NCBI RefSeq assembly: GCF_014646695.1
Contig: NZ_BMNT01000029.1
Coordinates: 62,001-126,000 of the forward strand
DNA: 64,000 nucleotides
Direction of reading: 5' to 3'
Source of the DNA: Sphaerisporangium melleum
Lineage (GTDB): Bacteria; Actinomycetota; Actinomycetes; Streptosporangiales; Streptosporangiaceae
Shown: positions 55,990 to 63,512 of the stretch, piece by piece
Numbering within the stretch: the stretch's first letter is position 1
Layout: each line of letters begins with the position of its first letter
Made by a program: the position numbers and the translations under genes
Notes under the pieces: generated by a model
What the model saw: only the letters and a program-made list of their open reading frames with translations
Told to the model about the DNA's origin: nothing
The model's database searches: none

Positions 55990-56198
55990 ACCGGTGTTCT
56001 AACAGGTGAGGCGCCGCCGCGACACCGGATATCGACAGCGCACTGCCCGCCGATCTCTTGCTGCCGGGCGCGGCCCGCGCCCAGAGCGGTGTCCAGCCGG
56101 CAGCGGGCGGATCTCGGCCGGATGTGACCAGTCCGGCACCCCGGTCAAGGGGCGAGCGAGAGGCTCGTGCCGGCGCTCTCGCGCCCACTTGCCGGAGC

Positions 56199-56732
56199 TC
56201 ACTCCGGCAGGGATGCGCCGTTGCGCTCCAGTTCGGCGCGGGCGGCGCGGCAGTCGGGGTCCTGCAGGGCGGCCTGCTGGAGCCGGGTGGCCAGCAGGGC
56301 GGCGGCCTCGGCGAAACCGGCCAGCCGCTCGGCGCCCAGGGTGTCCACGACCAGGCGGCGCACCGACTCCTCCCGCACCCGCCGTGCCCGCACCGCGGCC
56401 TCGCGTCCCGCGCCGGTGAGGGCGATGTCCCAGCCGCGGGCGTCCTGCGGGCACGCGACCCGGTCGACCAGCCCCCGGCCGGTCATCCGGGCGACCTGGT
56501 GGGACAGCCGGCTCTTCTCCCACTGCAGGGTGTAGCGCAGCTCCAGAGCCCGCATGCGCCCCTGCGGCGCGTCCAGCAGCGCGTCGAGGACCTGGTGGTC
56601 GGCCTCTGACAGGCCGGTGGCGCGGGTGAGCTCGCGGGACAGGTGGGTGGCGAGTTGCGCGTGCGCGGCGGTGTAGCGGCGCCAGGCCTCCAGCTCGGGA
56701 ACACCGGTGTCCGCCTGCTGCTGCATGGTCAT
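56199..56732 (-). CDS. MarR-family regulator
   Basis: This 177-residue MarR-type regulator has recognition segment ALELRYTLQWEKSRLSHQVARM and wing GLVDRVACPQDARGWDIALT. It is divergent from the LLM/BBE fusion gene. In the gap, two exact copies of GGTTGATACGTC, 29 bp apart, are the obvious binding sites, so it most likely represses itself and the flavoenzyme. The C-terminal ~30 residues are an Ala/Leu-rich helix, probably for dimerisation. Confidence 0.92.
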   Translation of the reverse strand: MTMQQQADTGVPELEAWRRYTAAHAQLATHLSRELTRATGLSEADHQVLDALLDAPQGRMRALELRYTLQWEKSRLSHQVARMTGRGLVDRVACPQDARGWDIALTGAGREAAVRARRVREESVRRLVVDTLGAERLAGFAEAAALLATRLQQAALQDPDCRAARAELERNGASLPE

Positions 56733-56754
56733 GCGTCCACCCTACGCGCAAGGA

Positions 56755-56797
56755 GGTTGATACGTCACCCACCGGCGAGGTATGGTTGATACGTCCA
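56755..56797. promoter_or_regulatory. Duplicated MarR operator
   Basis: GGTTGATACGTC is found at 56755-56766 and 56784-56795. Each copy contains the near-palindrome TTGA-TACG-TCM, a typical MarR site. The first lies just upstream of marR, and the second is 26 bp before the ATG of the fusion gene. Confidence 0.7.
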
Positions 56798-56820
56798 CCA
56801 CTTTCGGGGAGGCTCTCCAC

Positions 56821-59070
56821 ATGCCCGACTACGGCCACGACCTTCGGTTCGGCGTGTTCATCACACCCGACGCCCGCCGTCCCGACGCGGTCGTCGCCCT
56901 GGCCCGCCTGGCCGAGCAGGCCGGCCTGGACCTGGCCACCTTCCAGGACCACCCCTACCAGAGCGCCTTCCTGGACACCTGGACCCTGCTGAGCTGGGCC
57001 GCCGCCCGGACCGAGCGCATCCACCTGTCGGGGAACGTCCTCAACCTGCCCCTGCGCGGCCCCGCCGTGCTGGCCAGATCGGTGGCCAGCCTGGACCTGC
57101 TGTCCGGCGGCCGCGTCGAGCTCGGCCTGGGCGCGGGCGGTTTCTGGGACGCGATCGAGGCCATGGGCGGCCGCCGGCTCACCCCGGGCCAGGCCGTGGA
57201 CGCGCTGAGCGAGGCGATCGACATCATCCGCGGCGTGTGGGACGCCGGCGAGCGCCGGCCGCTGCGCGTCGAGGGGACCTACCACTCGGTGCGCGGCGCC
57301 AAGCGGGGACCCGCGCCCGCGCACCCGGTGCCGATCTGGCTCGGCGCCTACAAGCCGCGCATGCTCCGCCTGACCGGCGCCAAGGCCGACGGCTGGCTGC
57401 CCAGCCTCGCCTACCTCACCCTCGACGAGCTGACCGCCGGGCACAAGATGATCGACGAGGCGGCCGAGGAGGCCGGGCGCGACCCGCGCGAGATCCGCCG
57501 GCTGCTCAACATCGCGGGCGGCTTCGGCACCGGGGAGACCGGCATGCTGCAGGGACCGCCCGCCACCTGGGTGGAGCAACTCCTGCCACTGGCACTGCAG
57601 GAGGGGGTCGGCACGTTCATCCTCGCCTCCGACGACCCGCGCGCGATCCAGACCTTCGCCGAGGAGGTGGCCCCGGGCCTGCGCCAGGCCGTGGCCGCCG
57701 AACGCACCTCCACCGGCGCCGCCCCGGGCACGGCCCGCGCGACGGCGCCGAAGGCGCCGGGCATCGACCACGACGCGCTGCCTGCGTCGCTGTCGGCGAC
57801 CGCGGTACGGCCCGGCGACCGCGACTACCGGCGGGTGCGCTCCAGCTACGTCTGGCCCGGCTCCCCCGGCCTGGTCCTGCGCCCCGCCACGCCCGGGCAG
57901 GTCGCCGAGGCCCTGACCTACGCCCGGCGGCAGCGGGTGCCGCTGTCGGTGCGCAGCGGCGGTCACGGCATCAGCGGGCGCTCCACCAACGACGGCGGCA
58001 TCATCGTCGACGTCGGCGCGATGAACGGCGTCGAGGTGATCGACCGCGGGCGGCGGCTGGTACGCGTGGGCGCCGGCGCCCGCTGGGGCGAGGTCGCGCA
58101 GGCCCTGTCCCCGCACGGGCTGGCCATCAGCTCCGGGGACTACGGGGACGTCGGCGTCGGCGGCCTGGCGACCGCCGGAGGCCAGGGATTTCTGGCCCGC
58201 TCCTACGGGCTGACCATCGACCGCGTGGTCGGCGCCGAGGTGGTGCTGGCCGACGGCCGCGTCGTACGCGCCGACGCCGGTGAGCACCCCGACCTGTTCT
58301 GGGCCCTGCGCGGCGCCGGCGGCAACATGGGCGTGGTCACCTCCTTCGACATCGAGGCCGCCGAACTGCGCGAGGTCGTCTTCGCGCACCTGACGCATGA
58401 CGCCTCCGACACCGCCGCCTTCCTGCGGGAGTTCGGCCGGCTGACCGAGGACGGCCCGCGCGCCCTCACCCCGTTCCTGACCCTGTTCCTCACCGGCCAG
58501 GGCGGGCAGATCCTCGCCCAGACCCTCATGGTCTTCGCCGGCGACGACACCGACGCCGCGGTGTCGGCCATCGAGCCGTTCCTGTCCCTCGGCCCGGTGC
58601 TGCGGCAGCAGGCCACGCTGACCCCCTACGCCGCCGTGGTACCCGCGCACCACGGCGAGCACCACGGGCAGGGCAGCGGACGCGTCCGCTCGGCCCTGGT
58701 CGACCACCTGGACGAACAGACCGCCGCCACACTGGCCGGCCTGCTCACCGGCGGCGGCGTGGGCATGGCACAGGTGCGCACGGTCGGCGGCGCGGTCAAC
58801 GACCTCGCACCCGAGGCCACCGCCTACGCGCACCGCACGCAGAACTTCTCCCTGACCGGGGTGTTCCACGACGTCGGCGACGGGCGGAACTGGGATCGCC
58901 TGAGGGCCGAGGCGATCTACCTGAGCTTCGAGTCACACGGAGACCAGGCCCTGCTGGCCAAGGCGTTCCCGCCGGCCACCCTGCGACGGCTCCGCCGCGT
59001 CAAGGCGGCCTACGACCCCGATAACGTGTTCCGGCTCAACTTCCCCATCACCCCCGACCCCGTCGCCTGA
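56821..59070 (+). CDS. Fusion of LLM-type flavin oxidoreductase with berberine-bridge-type FAD oxidase
   Basis: This 749-residue two-domain flavoprotein has an N-terminal luciferase-like monooxygenase domain (residues 1-~310; LRFGVFITPDARRPDAVVAL, ERIHLSGNVLNLPLRGPAVL, RVELGLGAGGFWDAI) using FMN or F420. After an alanine/proline linker (~310-340) comes an FAD_binding_4 domain with SVRSGGHGISGRS (His for covalent FAD) and C-terminal BBE motif YDPDNVFRLNFPI. The Cys needed for a second covalent FAD bond is replaced in GGQGFLARSYGL, so attachment is probably single. GGGGAGG precedes ATG 56821. It is divergent from a MarR gene with duplicated operators. The reaction is unknown. Confidence 0.9.
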   Translation: MPDYGHDLRFGVFITPDARRPDAVVALARLAEQAGLDLATFQDHPYQSAFLDTWTLLSWAAARTERIHLSGNVLNLPLRGPAVLARSVASLDLLSGGRVELGLGAGGFWDAIEAMGGRRLTPGQAVDALSEAIDIIRGVWDAGERRPLRVEGTYHSVRGAKRGPAPAHPVPIWLGAYKPRMLRLTGAKADGWLPSLAYLTLDELTAGHKMIDEAAEEAGRDPREIRRLLNIAGGFGTGETGMLQGPPATWVEQLLPLALQEGVGTFILASDDPRAIQTFAEEVAPGLRQAVAAERTSTGAAPGTARATAPKAPGIDHDALPASLSATAVRPGDRDYRRVRSSYVWPGSPGLVLRPATPGQVAEALTYARRQRVPLSVRSGGHGISGRSTNDGGIIVDVGAMNGVEVIDRGRRLVRVGAGARWGEVAQALSPHGLAISSGDYGDVGVGGLATAGGQGFLARSYGLTIDRVVGAEVVLADGRVVRADAGEHPDLFWALRGAGGNMGVVTSFDIEAAELREVVFAHLTHDASDTAAFLREFGRLTEDGPRALTPFLTLFLTGQGGQILAQTLMVFAGDDTDAAVSAIEPFLSLGPVLRQQATLTPYAAVVPAHHGEHHGQGSGRVRSALVDHLDEQTAATLAGLLTGGGVGMAQVRTVGGAVNDLAPEATAYAHRTQNFSLTGVFHDVGDGRNWDRLRAEAIYLSFESHGDQALLAKAFPPATLRRLRRVKAAYDPDNVFRLNFPITPDPVA

Positions 59071-59166
59071 CCCGTGCGCCGGCCGCGACCGCGCGGCCGG
59101 CGGCACCGCGATCAGAGCGGACGACAGGCCACGCAGCAGGACCCCGACCGGAAAGGCGGCACCCAC

Positions 59167-59328
59167 ATGTCCACCGACCAGTACGCGGCGGCTCCCCCCG
59201 AGCCCGTCCTCGACGCAGCCCCGCACGACACCCCGGCCCCGGCGGCCACCGGCGGCGCGGCGCCCTCCGCCCTGATCGTCCTCGGTGACCTTCAGGCGCC
59301 GGCCTGCACCGACGGGCTGTGCCAGTGA
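59167..59328 (+). CDS. Small peptide with C-terminal C-x4-C motif
   Basis: This 53-residue open frame starts at ATG 59167 with GGAAAGGCGG upstream. The N-terminal part is Ala/Pro/acid-rich (residues 1-32), followed by the hydrophobic SALIVLGDLQAP and the end ACTDGLCQ. The two cysteines near the C-terminus and the leader-like front resemble a precursor peptide or a small thiol carrier. Its TGA overlaps the GTG of the DsbA/FrnE gene (GTGA), so both are translated together and the peptide is a likely substrate or partner. The family is not recognised. Confidence 0.65.
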   Translation: MSTDQYAAAPPEPVLDAAPHDTPAPAATGGAAPSALIVLGDLQAPACTDGLCQ

Positions 59329-59993
59329 GCGCCCCGGTGCGGGTGCGCGTCGAGGTCTGGTCCGACGTCGTGTGCCCCTGGTGTTACATCGGCAAGCGGC
59401 GCCTGGAACAAGCTCTGGAACGCTTCGAGCACGCCGGCGAGGTCGAGGTGGTGTGGCGCGGCTTCCAGCTCGACCCGCAGTTCCCGCAGGGCGTGCGCAG
59501 GCCGGTGCCCGAGATGCTGGCCGAGAAGATGAACGCCTCCCCCGGCCAGGTGCGCCAGATGCAGGCACGCGTCACGCAGATCGCGGCGCAGGAGGGCCTG
59601 GCCTACGACCTGGAGCACTCGATCATGGTGAACACGATCGACGCCCACCGCCTGCTACACCTGGCCGGTGAGCACGGCCTGGCGGGGCAGGCCCACGAAC
59701 GGCTCATGCGCGCCCAGCTCATCGAGAGGCAGATCGTCGACGATCCCGAGACGCTGGTCCGGCTCGGGGTCGAGATCGGCCTGCCCGAGGAGGAGACACG
59801 CCGCGTCGTCGAGAGCAACGCCCACCGCGAGGACGTCGAGAACGACTTTCGCGAGGCGCGGGCGCTCGGCATCACCGGCGTGCCGTTCTTCGTACTCAAC
59901 CGCGCCTACGGCGTGTCGGGCGCCCAGCCGGTGGAGGTGTTCGCCTCGGCGCTGCGCACCGCCTACGACAACGCCGCCGCACCGGCCCGGTAG
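59325..59993 (+). CDS. DsbA-family thiol oxidoreductase (FrnE-like)
   Basis: This 222-residue thioredoxin-fold protein of the DsbA/FrnE group has active site CPWC (C17, C20) in WSDVVCPWCYIGKRRLE, a helical insert (residues ~60-150) and cis-Pro segment ITGVPFFVLN. It has no signal peptide, so it acts in the cytoplasm, as do FrnE relatives in polyketide clusters and oxidative stress. GTG 59325 overlaps the upstream peptide gene; GTG 59319 is also in frame. The coupling with a C-x4-C peptide suggests a dedicated redox pair. Confidence 0.92.
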   Translation: MSAPVRVRVEVWSDVVCPWCYIGKRRLEQALERFEHAGEVEVVWRGFQLDPQFPQGVRRPVPEMLAEKMNASPGQVRQMQARVTQIAAQEGLAYDLEHSIMVNTIDAHRLLHLAGEHGLAGQAHERLMRAQLIERQIVDDPETLVRLGVEIGLPEEETRRVVESNAHREDVENDFREARALGITGVPFFVLNRAYGVSGAQPVEVFASALRTAYDNAAAPAR

Positions 59994-60001
59994 CGCCCGC
60001 G

Positions 60002-60043
60002 CCCGGCGCGCCCGCACCCCCCAGGACCGGCGAGCGCGCCGGG
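60002..60043 (+). terminator. Possible terminator after the DsbA-family gene
   Basis: CCCGGCGCGC (60002-60011) is exactly complementary to GCGCGCCGGG (60034-60043), with a long 22-base loop. It lies just past the stop at 59993. The large loop makes it a weak candidate. Confidence 0.35.
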
Positions 60044-60073
60044 TAGGCAAGGTGTCACCACCGGACCGCACCC

Positions 60074-60095
60074 TGCCTATGTAGAGTTCTAGGCA
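60074..60095. promoter_or_regulatory. Inverted repeat over the padR start
   Basis: TGCCTA (60074-60079) and TAGGCA (60090-60095) form an inverted repeat around 10 bp. The right arm includes the first base of the padR ATG, and another TAGGCA lies at 60044-60049. This position suits autorepression by PadR. Confidence 0.5.
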
Positions 60096-60436
60096 TGAGC
60101 GGGCCCCGGATGACCATGCAGACCCAGGCGCTGCTGCGCATGGCGCTGAGCGAGCCGTCCCGGGAGTGGTACGGCCTGCAGATGTGCGAGGCCACCGGCC
60201 TGCCCTCGGGGACGATCTATCCGATCATCGCCCGCCTGGAGCGGGCGGGCTGGCTGGAGAGCCGCTGGGAGCGCCCCGAGGAGCACGCCGCCGAGGGCAG
60301 GCCGCGCCGCCGCTACTACCGGCTCACCGGACAGGGCGCCGAGCGGGCCCGCCTCGCCCTGGCCTCGGCCTACCGCTCCCGCTCCACCGCCCGCCTGCCC
60401 TTCGGCGCCGGCCCCACCCCCGGCGACCTCACCTGA
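60095..60436 (+). CDS. PadR-family regulator
   Basis: This 113-residue PadR-type winged-helix protein contains only the DNA-binding domain: REWYGLQMCEATGLPSGTIY recognition region, PIIARLERAGWLESRWE and a wing RRRYYRLTGQGAERA. The long C-terminal dimerisation helix is short, as in subfamily s2. It sits downstream of the LLM/peptide/DsbA genes on the same strand (101-bp gap) and may belong to that locus. An inverted repeat overlaps its start. Confidence 0.9.
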   Translation: MSGPRMTMQTQALLRMALSEPSREWYGLQMCEATGLPSGTIYPIIARLERAGWLESRWERPEEHAAEGRPRRRYYRLTGQGAERARLALASAYRSRSTARLPFGAGPTPGDLT

Positions 60437-60530
60437 GCCCGACCCGCCGGCGCCAGGTCGCTCAGCACGGCGCCCGCGAGAGTGCAGAAGAGTGTGTTTC
60501 TCCCCGCGGTGTTCCCAGAACGTGGTCACA

Positions 60531-61358
60531 TCACCGAGCAGACGACGGCTTCTCGTCGTCTCCGCGGTCGTCGGACGACGGCTGAGCACTGACCGTGATG
60601 CCGGCGCGGGTGAGCACATCGATCTGAGCGGGGTCGCCGTCGCCGGCCTCGTGGAGCAGGTGCGCTCGGCGGAGTACGTCGACCTGGGCGGGGTTGTAGA
60701 GCGCCCTGAGGGCGTGACCGGCGGCACGCCGCGCCGCCTCGGCCCGGCCTGGCGTGGTGGCTCGCGGCTCCATCGTCACACCGTGTGCGGTGGCGCCCGG
60801 GTCGATGAAGGGCGCGAGCTGCTCGGCGAGGGCCTGACGGGTGGCATCGTCGGCGTCTTCGGGCAGGTCGCGGAACGCCTCGTCGAGATCGTCGTTCGGG
60901 TGTGCTTCGAGCGTTCGGCGCAACACCTCCATCGACTCGTCCGAGAAAAGCCGGGCGTAGATCGTCAGCAGGGCGCGGTCGTTGTCGCGCAGGTCCTGGA
61001 CCAGTCCGCTGAAGCCGGTCGGCACCTCCGGTGACGCACCCGGCTGCGCCAGGGTGGCCAGCTCTCGCCGGATGCTCTCCAACCGCCGGATCGTCGCCTC
61101 GAGCTCGGCGTCGACGGTCCGGAAGACGGAGGCCCGCCCTTCGTCGCTCGTGCCCATCTCGGCCACCTGCGCGAGCGGTACACCGAGCCCGGTCAGGCGC
61201 TTGATCTGCAGGAGCCGCGTCAGGTGGTGCACCTCGTAGCGCTTGTAGCCGTTGGGCTCGCGGTCGGGCTCGTCGAGCAGCCCGACCTGGTGGTAGTAGC
61301 GCACCGTCTTCACCGTGGTGCCCGCCAGGTCGGCGATCTCGCGTGTGCTCCAGGTCAT
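60531..61358 (-). CDS. MerR-family regulator
   Basis: This 275-residue MerR-type activator has the N-terminal HTH TREIADLAGTTVKTVRYYHQV, GLLDEPDREPNGYKRYEVHH and a coiled dimerisation helix (~residues 75-115). The large C-terminal helical domain (from ~120; FSGLVQDLRDNDRALLTIY, SMEVLRRTLEAHP) would bind a ligand as in TipA-like proteins. It is 30 bp downstream of a CPBP protease gene on the same strand, so the two are probably an operon. It may control the protease; the promoter is not clear. Confidence 0.9.
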   Translation of the reverse strand: MTWSTREIADLAGTTVKTVRYYHQVGLLDEPDREPNGYKRYEVHHLTRLLQIKRLTGLGVPLAQVAEMGTSDEGRASVFRTVDAELEATIRRLESIRRELATLAQPGASPEVPTGFSGLVQDLRDNDRALLTIYARLFSDESMEVLRRTLEAHPNDDLDEAFRDLPEDADDATRQALAEQLAPFIDPGATAHGVTMEPRATTPGRAEAARRAAGHALRALYNPAQVDVLRRAHLLHEAGDGDPAQIDVLTRAGITVSAQPSSDDRGDDEKPSSAR

Positions 61359-61388
61359 GGGCCCTCACCTCGTCGTCCGGTGCCGATT

Positions 61389-62348
61389 TTAGGTCGTGCG
61401 CCGTGCACGTCGCTCGCGCACCCAGACGAGGACGACCATGGCGATGTTGACGGCGGCGAGGATCAGCAGAGCCGCATCACCGGTGTCGGTGGACCGGTCG
61501 ATGGTGTAGCCCTCACCGTCCGCCATCAGCGTATTGACGCTCGAGAACAGGACGTTGTTGGCGACGTGGAACGCGGCCGGCGCCTCGATGCCGCGACTGA
61601 TGATCGCCATCAGTCCCGTGGCAACGCCGAGCAAGGCGTAGTAGCCGAACAGCCAGGGGTCGCTGGACCCGTGAACGACCGCGAAGGCCAGGCTGGAGAC
61701 CACCAGACCGACGGCGAGGGCCGGGCGAGCCGCGCGCACCCAGGACGCGGCGGCGGGCAGCACGGCGCTGCGGAACATCAGCTCCTCGCCGACGGACTGG
61801 AGCGGGGTGCTCAGCACGGTGATCACCAGCATGAGGATCGTCGTCCCGGAGACACCGAACGCGACCCAGCCCGGGGACTCGGGGGCGACCAGCGCCACCA
61901 CGCCGATGCCGGCGCCCACCAGCAGGGACGCGCCGAGCAGGTACTGCGCCAAGCGCCGGCCGTCGAACGCCCGTGGCGAGCTGATCAGGCTGCGCCACGG
62001 CACCTTCGCCAGCCGTGCCAGCAGCAGGATCGCCACCACGCCCGCGATGCCCACGCTCAGGTTGACGGCCAAGAGCTTCAGCGGAGTGAAGGTGGCGGAC
62101 ATCGGGTCGTCGCTGCCCTCGATGACGCCCACGACCTGGTACAGCAGGATCTGCAGGAGCACCATCACGACCGGCGGCACGACGAGGACGACCAGCGGCC
62201 TCCACCAGCTCATGCGGACGTGGGCACCGAACGGCCGGGAGCCGTCGGCACCCGGCCCGCGACGGCCGGGTGCCGGGTCGTCGGCCTGGTGCGGTGAGCT
62301 CGGGCGCGCGGCCGAGGCCGAGGTCTGGGCGGGTCCTGGCACGGACAT
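61389..62348 (-). CDS. CPBP-family intramembrane glutamic endopeptidase
   Basis: This 319-residue CPBP (Abi/Rce1-like) membrane protease has about eight helices with the active-site motif EELMFRSAVLPA (E-E-x-x-x-R), FAVVHGSSDPWLFGYYALLG and AAFHVANNVLFS supplying the metal- or water-binding His residues. The ~60-residue N-terminus is proline- and charge-rich and cytosolic. AGGAGG lies 8 bases before ATG 62348. The role may be protein maturation, peptide export or immunity. It is followed by merR 30 bp downstream. Confidence 0.92.
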   Translation of the reverse strand: MSVPGPAQTSASAARPSSPHQADDPAPGRRGPGADGSRPFGAHVRMSWWRPLVVLVVPPVVMVLLQILLYQVVGVIEGSDDPMSATFTPLKLLAVNLSVGIAGVVAILLLARLAKVPWRSLISSPRAFDGRRLAQYLLGASLLVGAGIGVVALVAPESPGWVAFGVSGTTILMLVITVLSTPLQSVGEELMFRSAVLPAAASWVRAARPALAVGLVVSSLAFAVVHGSSDPWLFGYYALLGVATGLMAIISRGIEAPAAFHVANNVLFSSVNTLMADGEGYTIDRSTDTGDAALLILAAVNIAMVVLVWVRERRARRTT

Positions 62349-62657
62349 CGGGCGGTCCTCCTGGGTCGAGATGGTTGCTCCACGCACCAGGGAACACCGT
62401 GCCCTGGGGGCACACTCAAGCCGCCAGAGGAGACCGTTTCCGCGCCGAGGACCTCGGAGATCACCGTACGAGCGAACTCGTACCGCTGGTCGTCGTTCAC
62501 CGTCACCGAATGGCCCTCGGCGTTCGGCCCGTACGCCGTGGCGATGTGCCGGCACAACCGGGTGACCTCGGCACATCATGTCTTCCGATCGTCGAGCCGG
62601 CCGGGACCCGGCCGGCGGGGGATCTCCGTACGGAGTGCGTGGTGGCCGAGGGCCGGC
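62349..62657. other. Intergenic region with a short coding-like stretch
   Basis: On the minus strand (about 62557-62430) a frame reads CRHIATAYGPNAEGHSVTVN then DDQRYEFARTVISEVLG, with good codon use but no recognisable family. It soon runs into the CPBP gene's leader in another context. It may be a decayed gene remnant. The rest appears to be promoter sequence for the protease gene. Confidence 0.35.
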
Positions 62658-63440
62658 TCAGCCGGTCAGCAGCCCGGCCATCTCGCGGGGGTGGACCACG
62701 TGCGGGAAGTGGCCACCACCGGGCAGCACGGTGACGGTGAGATCGCGCAGAGCCGACGTCAGCCACTCCAGGTACGCCGGATCCGGCTGATGCGCGCTCA
62801 CGTAGCGGTAGGGCACCCCGCTGGACCGGATCACCTCCAGGTCGCGGGCCCGGCGCCGGCCGAGTTCCTCGGCGGAGTCGACCAGGATCTCGTTCCAGTA
62901 GCCGAGGAGCAGGTCCTGCCGGGGGCCGGTGGCCGTTGCGACCAGGTCCCGCGCCGCCGGCGGCAACCGGTCGACCTGCATGGTGGCGAGCATCCGGTCC
63001 CAGATCTGGCTCCAGGCCGGGCCGCGCAGCACCGGTTCGGCCTGCCGCAGGATGTCGCCGAACCGGCCCACCAGCAACGGCTGGTCGATGTTGACGACGC
63101 CGCGGGCCGGATGGGCCGCGGCGTACTTGGTCACCAGCACGCCGCCGAGCGAGTGCCCCACCACGATCGGCGCGGCGAGCCCGGCCTCGGTCACCGCCGC
63201 GTGCACGGCGGCCACGACCTCGTCGAGGTCGTAGTGGTCCCACCGCGGCGACCCCCCGTGCCCGGGCAGGTCGACGGCCAGCACCCGCCGGCCCGGGTCG
63301 AGCCTCGCCAGCTCACCCAGCAGCGGCCCCCATTGGCGCCGGTCGTAGGTGAGCCCGTGCAGCAGGACCAGCGCAGGCCGGTCGCCGGCCGAGCCGTGAT
63401 CGTCGGCGGCGAGGCCGCCGTAGTAGCCGGTGTGGGACAT
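62658..63440 (-). CDS. Alpha/beta hydrolase
   Basis: This 260-residue alpha/beta-hydrolase fold protein has the oxyanion region VLLHGLTYDRRQW, VDLPGHGGSPR, nucleophile GHSLGG and a catalytic His near the end in GGGHFPHVVHPREM. It is a cytoplasmic esterase or epoxide-hydrolase-like enzyme of unknown substrate. ATG 63440 fits the family. The gap to the gene on its right is short (72 bp). Confidence 0.92.
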   Translation of the reverse strand: MSHTGYYGGLAADDHGSAGDRPALVLLHGLTYDRRQWGPLLGELARLDPGRRVLAVDLPGHGGSPRWDHYDLDEVVAAVHAAVTEAGLAAPIVVGHSLGGVLVTKYAAAHPARGVVNIDQPLLVGRFGDILRQAEPVLRGPAWSQIWDRMLATMQVDRLPPAARDLVATATGPRQDLLLGYWNEILVDSAEELGRRRARDLEVIRSSGVPYRYVSAHQPDPAYLEWLTSALRDLTVTVLPGGGHFPHVVHPREMAGLLTG

Positions 63441-63512
63441 GTCGCGCTCCAGAGTTCGAGGTCTCGCCCGGAAGGCGTAACTCTGGAGTGCACGATTTGT
63501 ACGTGAGGCGGG

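Noticed and set aside
55999-58869. A 956-codon minus-strand frame opposite the LLM/BBE fusion
   Set aside because: The plus strand shows complete flavoenzyme domains; the antisense translation is Gly/Ala/His/Arg-rich and featureless.
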